NCBI RefSeq assembly: GCF_963576615.1
Contig: NC_088709.1
Span: 22,523,243-22,587,242 of the forward strand
Length of the DNA stretch: 64,000 bases
Direction: 5' to 3'
Source of the DNA: Watersipora subatra
Taxonomy: Eukaryota > Bryozoa > Gymnolaemata > Cheilostomatida > Watersiporidae
Part shown: positions 23,790-35,820 of the stretch, in pieces
How the letters are laid out: every line of letters begins with the position of its first letter
Position numbering within the stretch: the first letter of the stretch is position 1
Translations under genes and position numbers: made by a program
The notes under the pieces: generated by a model
What the model was told of the DNA's origin: nothing
The model's database searches: none
The model's input: the letters and a program-made list of their open reading frames with translations, nothing else

Positions 23790-25940
23790 CATAGAGCGTG
23801 TTGTGCTGTTTTTGCTTGTCAAATGGGATCTATGGATTTGTCTTCCATGTTTATCTGTGAGAGTTGACTTTATCCTTTGTAGCAGGAATTTAACATATTT
23901 TTGTAACAAACATTGAGTAAGAGTCAGATGGTTGTTTGAGAAGAATAATAATATATTATTAAAGAATATTTTATCTGAGCTGCAATATTTTTTACTTAAT
24001 TTAGTCACAGAAAAGATTGATTGGGTACACTAAAGTATGAAAAAGATCTAGCTGTTCTCAGAAAAAAGTGTATTCTCTTTCACAACTGGCTGATAAGCAA
24101 TGAGGGTAAACTTTCATTGTTGTGAGTCATGCATGTATGAACTTACGTACATCATGTTTTGTGCGCAGAATTTGGTAAACATTTTTATAACAACAAAAGC
24201 TCACTTGTTAAAGTATTTTACAGTGTAAGTATATATGTATTCATAGGGCGCAACATAGGTTATAAATCAAACTGAAAATATGTGAAAGGGATAAAATCGG
24301 AGTCTAACACAAGTTGGTACCAATAGAAAAAGTTTTTCAATCAGTTCGGATCGGTTGATATTAAAGCAATTTGTAAAAAAATGAAGATAGTTTTAGTCAA
24401 ATTATGAGGGTTCTGCTAGAATGGAAGTAGTAAAGCAACTGCTTCAAAATTGATATAGCAAGTAAAAAAGTAACTTTCAGGCAATTACCCAGCTATTTTG
24501 TGCTAGTCAAAGGTCAGAGAGCTTGCTGCTATGGCTACCAAAATGTTTTTTGACAAAACAATGCTACATGACCTATGTTATATGATATGTAATATAATAT
24601 ATTATATATTTATTATACTGAATTATATTATAATTATTATTATTTATAACATACTATTATAACATACTATTATAATAATATATTATATAATATTTTGTAC
24701 AATTATAGTAATCACAAGCAGTAAGCCGAATGAAGCCTCAGATTTCTTTCAGTTTTAATAAGTTAGCCTCAGGTTTGTGTTTAAGAGGCTGGTTCTCAGG
24801 AACTATGTGTCGATAGGGTTGCAAAACAAAATATTTTAGTAACCTTGCTGAAGGCAACAAACATATGAACTTTTGATAAAATCAGCCAAAACTGTAGAAA
24901 CACACCATATCTGTAAACAAGCAGACGAACTCAAAGACAAAGTAGGATTACTGAATATAGATTTAATATTGTACTCTTTTATGAGAGGTTTACAATGTTA
25001 AGCATCAGTTGAAGCTAAAACTCGTGTCTGTATTGTCTGTATTCTTAACTTTTTCCAAACTAACAAACAAGTGTCTGGGCAGGCTTTTTACTTATCTTTT
25101 TAAGAATTCATATAGTTACCAGAGTAAAGACGATTCCAAACTACAACTTTTCATCTCTTGATATATCTGTTATATCTATAATCGGGAGATACTCTGTTAA
25201 AATAATCTAATTTTTCCAAATAAAATGCTTTTGTGGTGAGGGAGAGGTCAATTGGAAACCACCAAAAGTCAATAGTTTGTTTTGATATGTAGTCATCAAG
25301 GCTATTGTCTTCAGCACACCCCATGTAAAAATAATATTAACTTTTACTGGTGAAATTTCCTTGTTTTTGCTTTAAAGAATCAATTTTTTGAACTTGAACT
25401 GAAACTGAAATTTTGTGCTGGTGATGCTAGCTTTAGTGTTACTTGTAATAGTAGCTGAGAAATATTTTGTGTACTCAGTTAAATTATCAAGAAGGTGAGA
25501 AAATATAAAAAACAAGTCACTCGTTACTTAGAGCTGATGTAAACGTTAATACAAACTTTTATTTGAAGAAGTTAAAGTTACGTCTGAAGCAACCTTTATT
25601 ACATCTTCTATCTTCTAACTCTGGTGATGGACATACAGACAAACACTATTCTTATTTTAGTAAAGAAGATAGTTTTGTCAATATTAGTCCCCATAAATTT
25701 GGCTTCATGCAGTTTAAATATTAGTAGTTATTGATACCTATTTGATATATATTATATTGATATGATAATTTCAATCAGATTTAGCTATCTGAATGAAATT
25801 GAAAGAAATTCCGGTCAACAATGTTTAACTGTCAGTTCAAAATAAAGAAGGATTTTTTGTAAATCAGTAACTACTGTTAACAACTAACTGTAACAAGCTT
25901 AACAACAGTAATAGTATTACCAACACTTGGGCAAAACAAG
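23790..25940. other. AT-rich region, no gene recognised
   Basis: It includes a very AT-rich stretch at 24575-24720. No coding or repeat structure beyond that was seen. Confidence 0.3.
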
Positions 25941-25944
25941 TAAC

Positions 25945-26225
25945 AATCATATGTATGGGAGACTTATCCTGAAATAAGAGTTGAATAGGAGGTATATAAT
26001 AGGAGTTGTGAAGGTGTTAAGATACCAAAAAAATACAAAGATTTCCATTATTTTCATCTTTATTGGAACTGTTGATGGCAGCCAGTCAAGTACATGGTGT
26101 ATCGACCAAGTCAAGATTGAGACTGATGCATTTACCATCAGCATCACAGAGAGCTGTTTAAATACAGAATTAAAATCGTCTTGCTATGTTGATGACTGGC
26201 TCTCTAAAACTAATGAACATCTAAG
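25945..26225 (-). pseudogene. 7TM receptor copy 1, last exon (TM6-TM7)
   Basis: On the minus strand, 'KQLSVMLMVNASVSILTW' begins TM6, and after a short loop 'FTTPIIYLLFNSYFR' gives TM7 with an NPxxY-like motif (TPIIY). It aligns well with 33129-32795 of the second locus. Upstream of TM6 the frame contains stops where the other copy reads through, so this exon is damaged. It lies about 2.6 kb downstream of the TM1-TM5 exon of copy 1. Confidence 0.7.
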
Positions 26226-26249
26226 TATATTATGACATGAGAACTACGT

Positions 26250-28860
26250 ATCAAGAAGCATGAAAAGTACACTAGCAATAATAAAAATACTAATTAAAAG
26301 TAACAATAATAATTACTATAATAATAATGTAATGAAAATAATAAAAAAATTATAACAATAATAGTAATAATAACAATAGAAAGATGGTAATTCTCTGACA
26401 AGGAATAACTCTACTTTATTGACTCATTTTGACAAGTTTTTAAGAGATCTTCACTGTTTGATCAAAATTTGAACAAATGCTGTCTATATTCTAAAGTTAT
26501 AATGACTTTTTATCTTTATGTCAGACCATAGTTAGAAAAACAAGTGATAAAAAGTGTAATTTTCTTAAATATCTTGGGTCTTGGCATAACAAGTTGAGTC
26601 AGTCAATAGCTGTCAGGGTCAGTTTTAAAGATAAAAGTAGCTAGCTGTCTCTAGATGTGTTGCTGTAAATAAGGTTTACGATTGTGTCTGCCATGAGCAT
26701 CAGGCAGTAGAGAAAGAAGAATGATAAAATAAAAAGCATAAAAAGTGTAGCACGAACAGTGGTAATTTGAAACCATAATTAATTTCTTACAAGATATTTT
26801 GCAAGCGCTTAACTTTTTCAGAATGGTAATAAATTTTTCATTTCTGCAAGATGACCAAAAACGTAGTAATACTAGTAGCGGTAGAAATTGTATTAGTAAT
26901 CACATTCGTAGTAGTAGTAGCAGTAGTAAGGGTAGAAGTAGGTAGAGCAGAGGTAGGAGTGTTATATCCGGTTTCGGTAGTTTTGATTTATTGACTGAGA
27001 ATGGAAGTTGTCATCTTACTTTGGATAACTCCCATCACCCTGTGCATTTGCTGGGTTGCTTCTCATGGCTTGCACTGTTCTGCGGTATAGGCACCTATCA
27101 TATTGCATCACAGTTGCCGTTTGAACTAGCCCAAGGGTGGCGCGATTTTTCCTTAGCCAATAGATTCGTACCAGCAGGTCTGCGTCACAAAACCATAGCC
27201 CAAGTCCTCATTTAGTAGGATAATTTCTAGATACATGTACTATCTCTTCCTTGACTGTGAGCGGTGAGCAGTGAGCGATCCTGTCTACATTTCCCAGAGG
27301 TTAGGAAGATCAGATTTGCTATCTGCTTGGCTTCTTCTCTCTCTTTGATGCCTGGTGACTAGACTTGAGATCCTGCTGCTGACGCCATCAAAACAAAAAA
27401 TCTACGCTTGTCGTGGCGGGTTGGGTATATCCAAGAAGGAGTGACCAACTCACCATGCGTGCTCGCTACAAAACAGGTATGCTGACCACCTGTATACTTT
27501 CATTTTCCTTGAGTTTAATAATAAATATAATCCTGTAATATTTGTTCCATTGAATAAGTCTTAATTACAATGATAACAATAATTTGGCTTCGATTTGATA
27601 ATAAGTCAATAAACGTGTAAACTCTTGCAGCAAGCGACCTATTATATTAGTAATCTGTGTTCTAGTTGAGTGTGGGTCAGTTCATTTCTGTTATTAAATG
27701 TCACCCTTTTGTTTGTACGAGTAATTGAGAAACCCCCTCACCCAACCATAACAGAAATAATATGACTAGTTGTATAAGTAGTAGTACTAGTATCAGTGGG
27801 AGTAGTAATAGTTTTGTAAGGAGTATCAGCAGTACTAGTAGCAGTAAAAATAGTGAGGAAAGTGAATGTATGTATTATTTTATCCTCAGTTAGAATGACA
27901 CCTGTCGTGTGTTAGTCATTATAACACTTAGCAACAAATAAAAATAAAAAAACTCATCCATATGCACCTTTCCATGAACAATAAGTGAGTTAGTTTCTGG
28001 CCATCATGTGATGTGTTACATATTTTTATGCTTTTGTCATAAATCAAAGACACCAGAAAAAAATGAAAAAAACATGCAGCAGCTCAGATCTAAACAATTT
28101 AGATAAATTTTACTCAGAGTGTGACTTGCATTTTAAAGTCATTTGATAATGAAGTGAGTTTGGAGTTGTCAGACCTACATATTTAAATGCATGCCGACCC
28201 ATTTAATATAATTTGTTCCTTACATAGCAAAATAGCAAAACTCTCAAATTAAACAGCAAATAACAATCAAATAGTTTTGAGTTAGTAAATGACTAAGACC
28301 ACATTCATTACAATATTATCCGCACAACCACCCAAAAGTAAAATTTCTCCCTCACCCAAACAATGGCCTCCATAGGACCACTGTGCCTCTGTTGAAAAGC
28401 AAATTAAAAAGCACATTTTATGTTTCTGTTTAAACATTTCCCACAATAATAAAGAGCAAGGGTACGCAATTATTATCATCAATAAAATGTTTACAGGACA
28501 TCCATTTAAACCCAAACAGAAACAATATCAAGATTCGAGTTCCAGAATAGCAAGCACCGCAAAAAAGTTCCCAAAATCGCTATGCATTAGACTTTTGAGA
28601 CATATAGCATCCAATTTACGGTTTTAGTACATAATTATACTTTTCGCAATTGTTGTTATAACTTTGAGAATACTGGGCTTAGGCTAGTTAACATTTTTAT
28701 TGTATTAAACAATTGTTTCAAATAAATCTTTTGAATGAAACCTTGGTTTTTTAACAATTTTATTGTTTAGTAACTTACACCACCAACAATCTCAAATTAC
28801 CATTACTGGTATCTTTCTGCTTCTGCGCAAAGACAGCAAGTATGTATGTAGTCTTGCAGT
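26250..28860. other. Intron of receptor copy 1
   Basis: It contains (GTA)n-like trinucleotide runs at 26890-26945 and 27770-27850. A less AT-rich block at 26980-27480 has an unrecognised plus-strand open frame (26991-27215). That block may be a retroelement scrap but shows no diagnostic motif. Confidence 0.35.
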
Positions 28861-28867
28861 TACCTAC

Positions 28868-29486
28868 CTTGATAGTCATATCTTTTTCCAACTCAGTAGA
28901 ATGTTGGAAAACATTGCTGTGTTTTCTCAAGAAAAGTTTGACAATGATCAGGGTGTAGCAGATGATTACAATACTCATAGGAATAGAGTATTGAAGAACT
29001 GAGAGAAACACTCACACAAACAGATCCCTTATATATTTGTACACTTTGAAAACCGGTAAAAAAAGTGTACCGACCTGCAATCAACCAGGCTATAACCACT
29101 ACTATTACCTTGTAGGATGCTCAAAAATTTGTTGCTTTGAAAGGGAAAAGTAAAACAGCACATCGTTCAATACTAATAACTGCGCTGCCGATGTATGCAG
29201 CATTCGATCCGATGAAGGAGCAAAAGTCATAAACAGGAGACTGAAAGAGATCCTCAGAATTTAAGTATCCAAAATGAAAAGTAGCACTGACGCCTGCAGC
29301 CACTGCGATATTGATGAGTAGAATCTTGACTTTACTTCCTGTATGTTCACCGAGAGCGATAACGAATACTGTAAACCCATTTAGCAGGATTCCCAAAGAC
29401 AAGCAGATATTAATGTACACTTGTTCAGGTAGTTTATCCTCTATACTGCACTGCACAAACTAGCTTGAGATCAGGTGATACTCTAT
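28868..29486 (-). pseudogene. 7TM receptor copy 1, first coding exon (TM1-TM5)
   Basis: The exon gives TM1 (ICLSLGILLNGFTVFVIAL), TM2 (KILLINIAVAAG) and TM3 ending in ERC, a variant of the DRY motif of rhodopsin-like receptors. It then gives TM4 (VIVVVIAWLIAG) and TM5 (SIVIICYTLIIVKLF). It ends at a GTAGGT donor at 28867. Compared with copy 2, the start ATG is ATA (29486-29484), a Trp codon is TAG a few residues later, a stop follows TM3, and there is a frameshift before TM5. This is a pseudogene. Ligand and function cannot be inferred. Confidence 0.8.
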
Positions 29487-29489
29487 TCC

Positions 29490-31455
29490 TTTTTTTTTAG
29501 GAAGTTATTCGAGAAATGCAGAGCAAGAAATGAAAGCTAACGGCTGCTTTGAAACAACCATAGGAATTTGTTTTTGTTTTAGCACAACTATCAAGATGGT
29601 TGATCGTGACTGAGAAGTCATGTATACTATTTAATTTGTAGCAAAAGAATCAGCATTACAGGATGTTTTTGTTATCAACCCAAGGACGTCTAATATTACT
29701 GAAGCAACAGTTACACAAGGAAGAAAAGGTTTATAATTCAGATCTGAGAACCTTTGACTTCTTTCTAAGCAGTGTGTTTACTTCAAGGAGCAATCTATAA
29801 AGCATACATGTACATGCAGGCTTCTCTAGAAAATGTTAAAAGTAAAGGGGCTAATGTAGAGACAGTTGTTATAGGGCATCATTTCTCTAATAAGTACATC
29901 ACTTCAACATTATTAAAATGATGTGATTGTCCTAACATTAGCCTGGGTATCAACTCTTTTACAATAAATTACCTTAAAGTAAACATATCAGGGTAGTGGC
30001 TACACAGGCTGGTGGTTTCTTATGTACATATGTATGTGCATATGTATGTACATATGTATGTAAATACGTATGTACATACATATGTACATACATACGTATG
30101 TACATACATACGTTGTTCAGACAACGTCGTGGTACTATGAGTATCAGATGGTAATTATATGCTTTATACACAAGTTTTTGTCACAACTGACAAACTTTCT
30201 TAAATGTTTATAAACATTGAAGAAAATCAGTCAGCTGTGCATAGGCTTGACAATAACCAACTAATACCTTCTACAAGAAGTATCACACTAAATTAACTAT
30301 AGTTACTCTAGTGTAATTCCTGTAGCTGCGCTGTCTAAGAGAGTTTGTGTAGTGAACTTCTTAGCCAGCACTGAACCACTGACAAGAATAGAACATCTCA
30401 TGATTTCTTGTCTATATTATTTTATTGGCCATAATTTCATTTCAAGCAGAAGTTCTTTTTTCAAATTATGCCTTACAAGAATCATAAAAACGGCAGCTGC
30501 CAGCCACTAAAATCAAATAAAATGTTTGATGTATAGCGTTTAAAGTACCTTTTTCTGCTAAGAGAATAAATACTATGTGAGAGTCTATTAATAGTCTACC
30601 ATTTTTGACAAGTTGAAGCAAGTTGTTTGTAACAACTTTATCTGGCAGCTGCTTTCATTGGCTCTAGTAGCCAACCAGCAACGTGTAAGTTTTTTCATGA
30701 AGATTGTTTGCTTGCAATGATATCCTTAGTTTACTTAGAGATAGTATAAAATTTCAACAAAGTGAATGGTCAATAAAGTTGTAGGGCCACAGGCTATAAT
30801 AATGATAACAACGATATGATTAATTCTTAAGCTATGACTAATACTATTGCACTTCTTAGCAACTTATAAACAAACAACCATCGTATTTAATTAAGATTAT
30901 CAGCCTAGTGAATACCTACTTAACTCTCGCTTCTTGTTAGTTGATGAGTTACTAAGAAGCCTTATCTTGCTGTGAATATTATTTGAAAGAAGAAGACATG
31001 CGGCAACCAGCATTCAGAATAACTGACCTTAAACCTCTGTTTTCAACCATAGCCTGTTCCAAAAGGCTGCTTGAAAAGCCATTTGTTTAAAATCTGAAAA
31101 TGTTTTTTTCATTATGATTGATGTAAATGAATTTAATAAGTTCAAAGTCTAGAAGACTTATCGTTTATCCCATAAACTATAAACACATGTAATAAGATAG
31201 CAGGTTATATGTACAATAGAGTGATTATCACATAAAATACACTAATATACTGATAGTTTGAGGAATGCACTGTACTCTTGTACTTGTACTGCAGCACCTA
31301 TAGTGCCCCAGCCTCGGTTACTCCTTTGTATTCCATCATTAACAAAAAGTATATAAATAGACTGTGTGCTTTATTTTAATAAAATATAGTTATCTATAAT
31401 TACAAACTTTTTATTAATAAATATGTCTATGGATGTGCTTGTTTTGATTATTTAA
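29490..31455. other. Intergenic region with a TATG-type repeat
   Basis: A TATG/CATA microsatellite with many self-complementary stretches lies at about 30018-30115. No gene was recognised elsewhere in this stretch. Confidence 0.4.
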
Positions 31456-31459
31456 AAGC

Positions 31460-31735
31460 ATGCAAGGATTGAAAGCTCACTCTATTTTTTTCATCCCATC
31501 ACTTCTCTTCCACCGTTCCCTCTCCTTCTTGCTTTTGTTCTGCCTCTCATATTTTTATTCCTCATTTTTACCTTCCCTACCCACTCTCTTTCTCTCTCCT
31601 TCTCTCTATCTTTTTCTCTCATTTTCTATCTGTCTCTCTCCCTCTCTCTCCCTCCCTCCCTCCCTCTTTTCTTCTCTCCCTCTCTCCCCTCTCTTTTTTC
31701 AAATTTATCCTTCTCTCACCCTCTTCCCTCTTCTA
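31460..31735. repeat. Pyrimidine-rich (CT/CCCT) tract
   Basis: Runs of TCTCTC and CCTCCCTC dominate from about 31500 to 31730 on the plus strand. The open frame over it (31460-31879) is a composition artefact. Confidence 0.85.
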
Positions 31736-31739
31736 TCGT

Positions 31740-32790
31740 ACAATAATAACAAGCTTGGAAGTTTCAATTGCATAATTGCAAGTTGTATTTGTTTATTTAG
31801 TCATACCAAAAAACAAACAACTAAAGGAAATATATCAGCTGACACTTTGACCCTTAGACCAGCTAAGATTATTTGTTAGTCAGTAGTAATAAAGTCATCT
31901 TCTACCAAAAGCTAAGCAGGTGCCTAGAGTCAGCCTCTACCGCAACACCTTGAGCCAAACTCTACTCACTACTTGACAAAGAAGACTACAGACCTGGTAA
32001 TAGTAGTTGATACAGACAACTACAAACTCTCACTGCATCTCGAGTAAATTTATTTGTTTGCTGGAAGTTTTACAAACAGTTGCTACAGCTGGATAATCCT
32101 TTAGTGGCAGAGATTTTTGGATTAACTCTTAAAATTAACATCCACCGAAAGCTGGTTTACCTACTTCCTCATATCCTGATTATAGAGCATAGATTTCTAT
32201 TTTTTGGTACTGAATGTTTCTCAACCAAATAAATGTTAAGAATACTAACACTATTGTGTTTAGCAGTAACTGTCTTTGTATCCAATGAAGATTAGAACAA
32301 ATGTTCAGGCATCAGATTGTAGTGTCAGACACAGTTGTATAAGAAACTGAAGTCGTCGCTGTAGTACGTCCTTTACTACCTCTCCAACTCTTATGACTGC
32401 TGTTAGTCTGTTTTTTTTACAAGACACTTCAACACCCGATTTTTTGATTAGTTGTAAAAGTTGTTTGATATCTTTCTACAAAAGATATATGATGATCTCA
32501 AAATAACCTTGACATAGGTTGTTGAGGAAAAAAAGTGTGTCGCTGTCGTAATAAAAGTAAATTAGAGATGTGAGAAAGATTCATCTCTACATGTGCGCTT
32601 TATTTTTTATATAACAGAGTTTACACATGATTTTCAACAGTAAAATCAATTGATGGTATTATTAAAATCTTTACTGTTTTTAAACATTTGCTCAAACTTA
32701 TTATTAAATTAGTGTTTATAGTCTCTGTCTAAGTAGCTGAAAACAAAAGAAGGGTTCATCATGAAAGGGCTTGTACTCATGTACCTAACA
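31740..32790. other. No gene recognised
   Basis: AT-rich sequence without splice-consistent coding content. Confidence 0.3.
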
Positions 32791-32794
32791 AAAT

Positions 32795-33129
32795 TTATTT
32801 CCTAATCCATAATAAAAGACAACTAGTGCAAAGTGTAACTATGTGAGAGAAAGAGAGGCTTACTCTAAAATAGACATTGAATATGAAGTAAATAATAGGA
32901 GATTAGAAGGTGCTGATGTAACAGAGATAAACAAAGATTTCTGTCACTTTCATGGTCTCAGGAGTAGGTGTTTTCAGCCAGTCCAGCCAGTGATGCATTG
33001 ACCAGGCTATGACTAATACCATAACATCCACCATTAGCATTACCGACAGCTGTTTAAATAAAACAACTGTTTTCTGTGACATCCAGAATTTCTGCGAAAT
33101 TACAGCGTTGAACTGGGCAATCAAGCGGG
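32795..33129 (-). pseudogene. 7TM receptor copy 2, last exon (TM6-TM7)
   Basis: A 3' splice site (gcatgtag) precedes the exon at 33129. It then reads an intracellular loop, TM6 (KQLSVMLMVDVMVLVIAW) and TM7 (SPIIYFIFNVYFR). A TAA interrupts TM7 just before SPIIY, where copy 1 has Thr. Without that stop the frame would run to TAA at 32795. The exon lies about 0.5 kb from the first exon of the same locus. Confidence 0.75.
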
Positions 33130-33651
33130 CTACATGCAAAATATGGAATTATAGTATGTAAGGCAATTGGCAGTTACTGCCAGATGTAAGTGCCCCATTA
33201 ATAGCAAAGTCATTAATAACATAGAGGTCATTAATAATTCGATTAATATCCTATTTTATTAAAATCTAGATATTTGAAGTACATGTATATGGTACATATA
33301 CCAGATGAATGTACCATGTACAGTATACAAGTACTATATGCATGAGCTATGTACATTGTACTGATGAGGCCTCAATAGCCGAAACAGTACTGTCTGTATC
33401 ATGAGTTTATATATGCATATACTTTTATGCATATATCTATAGAAAAGCATTTATTGGATTAATTATCATGTAATGCACCAGCATCCATGTGTCAGACTCT
33501 ATCTACTTTATGCAATGGATCCTAGACTTTGGACTAATTATTTTGTTTTTTTCTAAACTGAGTATAATTAGTAAATTACCTGAGTATTTTTATTTGAGCA
33601 GTTTAAAAAAAAATTTAATATGTACCATTTATCAATCAACATATCACCAAC

Positions 33652-34269
33652 CTTTATAGTTGTGTCTTTCTACAGATCTGTAGAATTTTTAAAAATATTG
33701 CTCTGTTTTCTCATGAAGAGTTTGACAATCACCATAAAGTAGCAGATGATTGCGATGCTAGTAGGCACTGAATATTGGAGCACTGCCACAATAGTCCCCA
33801 TGGTAGGTGAACCTACATAGTTGTACTCTCTGAGAAGTTGTAGAACTGTGTACAAACTGGCAGAAAACCAGACAACAACAACTACTATTATTTCATGTAT
33901 TGTTCAAAAACTTTTTGCTTTGAAAAGGGAAAATATACCTGCGCATCGTTCAATACTAATAGAGACGTGTCCGATATACGCGGCAGTTGATCCTACAAAA
34001 GAATAGAAGTAATATACAGGTGACTGAAAAAAAATTTTAGCGTTCAAATAACCAAAATGGAGAATGGCGGAGAGACAATCAGCCACTGCCATATTGATGA
34101 GTTGGATCTTGACTTTGCTTCCTGTATGTTCACCGACAGCGATAACGAATATCGTAAATCCATTTAGAAGGATGCCCAAAGTCAAGCAGATGCTAATGTA
34201 CACTTTTTCAGGTAGTTCTTGTCCGATGCTGTACTTTACGGCCCAACTTGAGTTCAGGTAATACTCCAT
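33652..34269 (-). pseudogene. 7TM receptor copy 2, first coding exon (TM1-TM5)
   Basis: ATG at 34269 opens a frame through TM1 (ICLTLGILLNGFTIFVIAV), TM2 (IQLINMAVADCLSAI) and TM3 with ERC. A TGA follows TM3, at the same place as in copy 1. In the same frame TM4 (IIVVVVVWFSA) and TM5 (SIAIICYFMVIVKLF) follow, then a TAG eight residues before the likely splice donor. The start and early Trp codons that copy 1 lost are intact here. The shared TGA suggests the ancestor was already broken before duplication, or that this point is not translated as I assume. Confidence 0.8.
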
Positions 34270-34440
34270 GCTGGACCCAATGAGAAATGGTCATTCTGAG
34301 AAGGAAACAGTAATAAAAACTTCTACGGGTTCATTGAAGTTGCATCACTTTAAGATGTTATTTTGTGATTTCATTGTTTACTATCAGCTGGGATGACCTT
34401 TGTAGAGTATATTAATTACACAGAAGTGTTGCACAAGCTT

Positions 34441-34896
34441 TTATATCATGGCTAGATAGCTGAACTCGTTGATGGAGGAGAGGAGTTGAGAGGAGCAAAG
34501 AGGAGTTGATGGAGCAAGATTAGTTGTTGTTGGAGCAAGCATAGTTGATGGAGCAAGTGTAGTTGTTGTTGGAGCAAGTGTAGTTGTCGTTGGAGCAAGT
34601 TTTGTTGTTGTTGGAGTAAGCGTAGTTGTTGTTGGAGCAAGTGTAGTTGTTGTTGGAGCAAGTGTAGTTGTTGTTGGAGCAAGTGTAGTTGTTGTTGGAG
34701 CAAGTGTAGTTGTTGTTAGAGCACGTGCAGCTGTTGCAGAGCCATATGTAGTTGTTGTTGAGGCAGGCATAGCTCTTGTTGGGGAAGGTGTGATAGCAGA
34801 TAATGGTGTAGTTGTCGTAAGGTGTAGTGTAGTTATTGTTGAAGCTGGTAAAGTTGCTGTTGTTGCAGTTGTTGTTTTGGAATGTGTGGACGACAA
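34441..34896 (-). CDS. Thr-rich, mucin-like repeat ORF (possible exon)
   Basis: This 151-residue minus-strand frame opens at ATG 34896. The middle is about ten units of seven residues (TTTLAPT), encoded by a 21-bp repeat (roughly 34540-34730). Flanks are also Thr/Ser/Pro/Ala-rich. Such sequences in animals are usually heavily O-glycosylated extracellular stalks. No signal peptide or adjoining domain was found. Two other minus-strand frames are also open through the repeat, so coding is uncertain. It lies 170 bp upstream of receptor copy 2 on the same strand. Confidence 0.35.
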   Translation of the reverse strand: MSSTHSKTTTATTATLPASTITTLHLTTTTPLSAITPSPTRAMPASTTTTYGSATAARALTTTTLAPTTTTLAPTTTTLAPTTTTLAPTTTTLTPTTTKLAPTTTTLAPTTTTLAPSTMLAPTTTNLAPSTPLCSSQLLSSINEFSYLAMI

Positions 34897-34999
34897 TGGT
34901 TACTGCTGTTGTTATTGCTGAAGCATCAGCTGAGCTGCTGTCAGAGACAAACTTCACCTTAACTTTAGCCGAAAAGCGCTTGGTGCCAGAAATATCTCA

Positions 35000-35820
35000 T
35001 TTTCTTCTTTTCAGCTCTTTTCAGATATAAAAACAGGCGGAAAGTGAGAAAGGATGAAAGAAAAAGGCAAAAGCAGTATATGCTGCATGGCTTGTTTCAG
35101 CTGTAAAATATGTTTAAAAATGTTATTTTCAATTTGTTTGATTACGAAGGAGATTAGATGAAGTGTAACAAAACTAACATATATATTAATAATTCCATTC
35201 TTCTCTTTGTATGTATCGAGTAAAAACTAATCCAATTAAATATTAACCTAATTCTAATCTAATCTGAAGTAGTCTAATGTATAATAGCATAATCAATTGA
35301 GTCTTTGTGTTTCCAAATTTCACTAAATGGTTTATTTAACAGATTTTTAATAGGATATAATTAGCAAATTATTTTTTGAACCGGTTGACAGAATTGTTAG
35401 AACAACAGGTGTTAGCAGCCAATGCATGTGGTAAAATGCTCAACAGAAGATGTAGAACATCCTCTCTTGATCACGTCAAAAATTTATAGTTAATCACAGT
35501 TTCGTAATGCATACTTTTTATTTTCTGTTAGTCCATGAGTTTTACGCCCAAAAATACAGATAATTCAGTGCAAGGCAAATTAGCAAAGCCGATTAACTCA
35601 CAAAAATACAAAAGCTTTCATGTTAATATGAAATCATGTCAAAAACCAAAACTCTAAAATTGGATTTTTCTTCTCCTTTAGAAAGACGACAGATCCTTTT
35701 GTTTAAACAGCACAGGCAGCTACCCAGAGCAGTAAGCACTATACAGCAAAATTGGAAATTCTCTCCTAAGTTCTATTGTTTTTGTTTACAATCCAGTTTC
35801 TTATCACGCTTCCACTTGGT
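35000..35820. other. No gene recognised
   Basis: AT-rich sequence between the Thr-rich repeat and the UNC93-like 3' end. Confidence 0.3.
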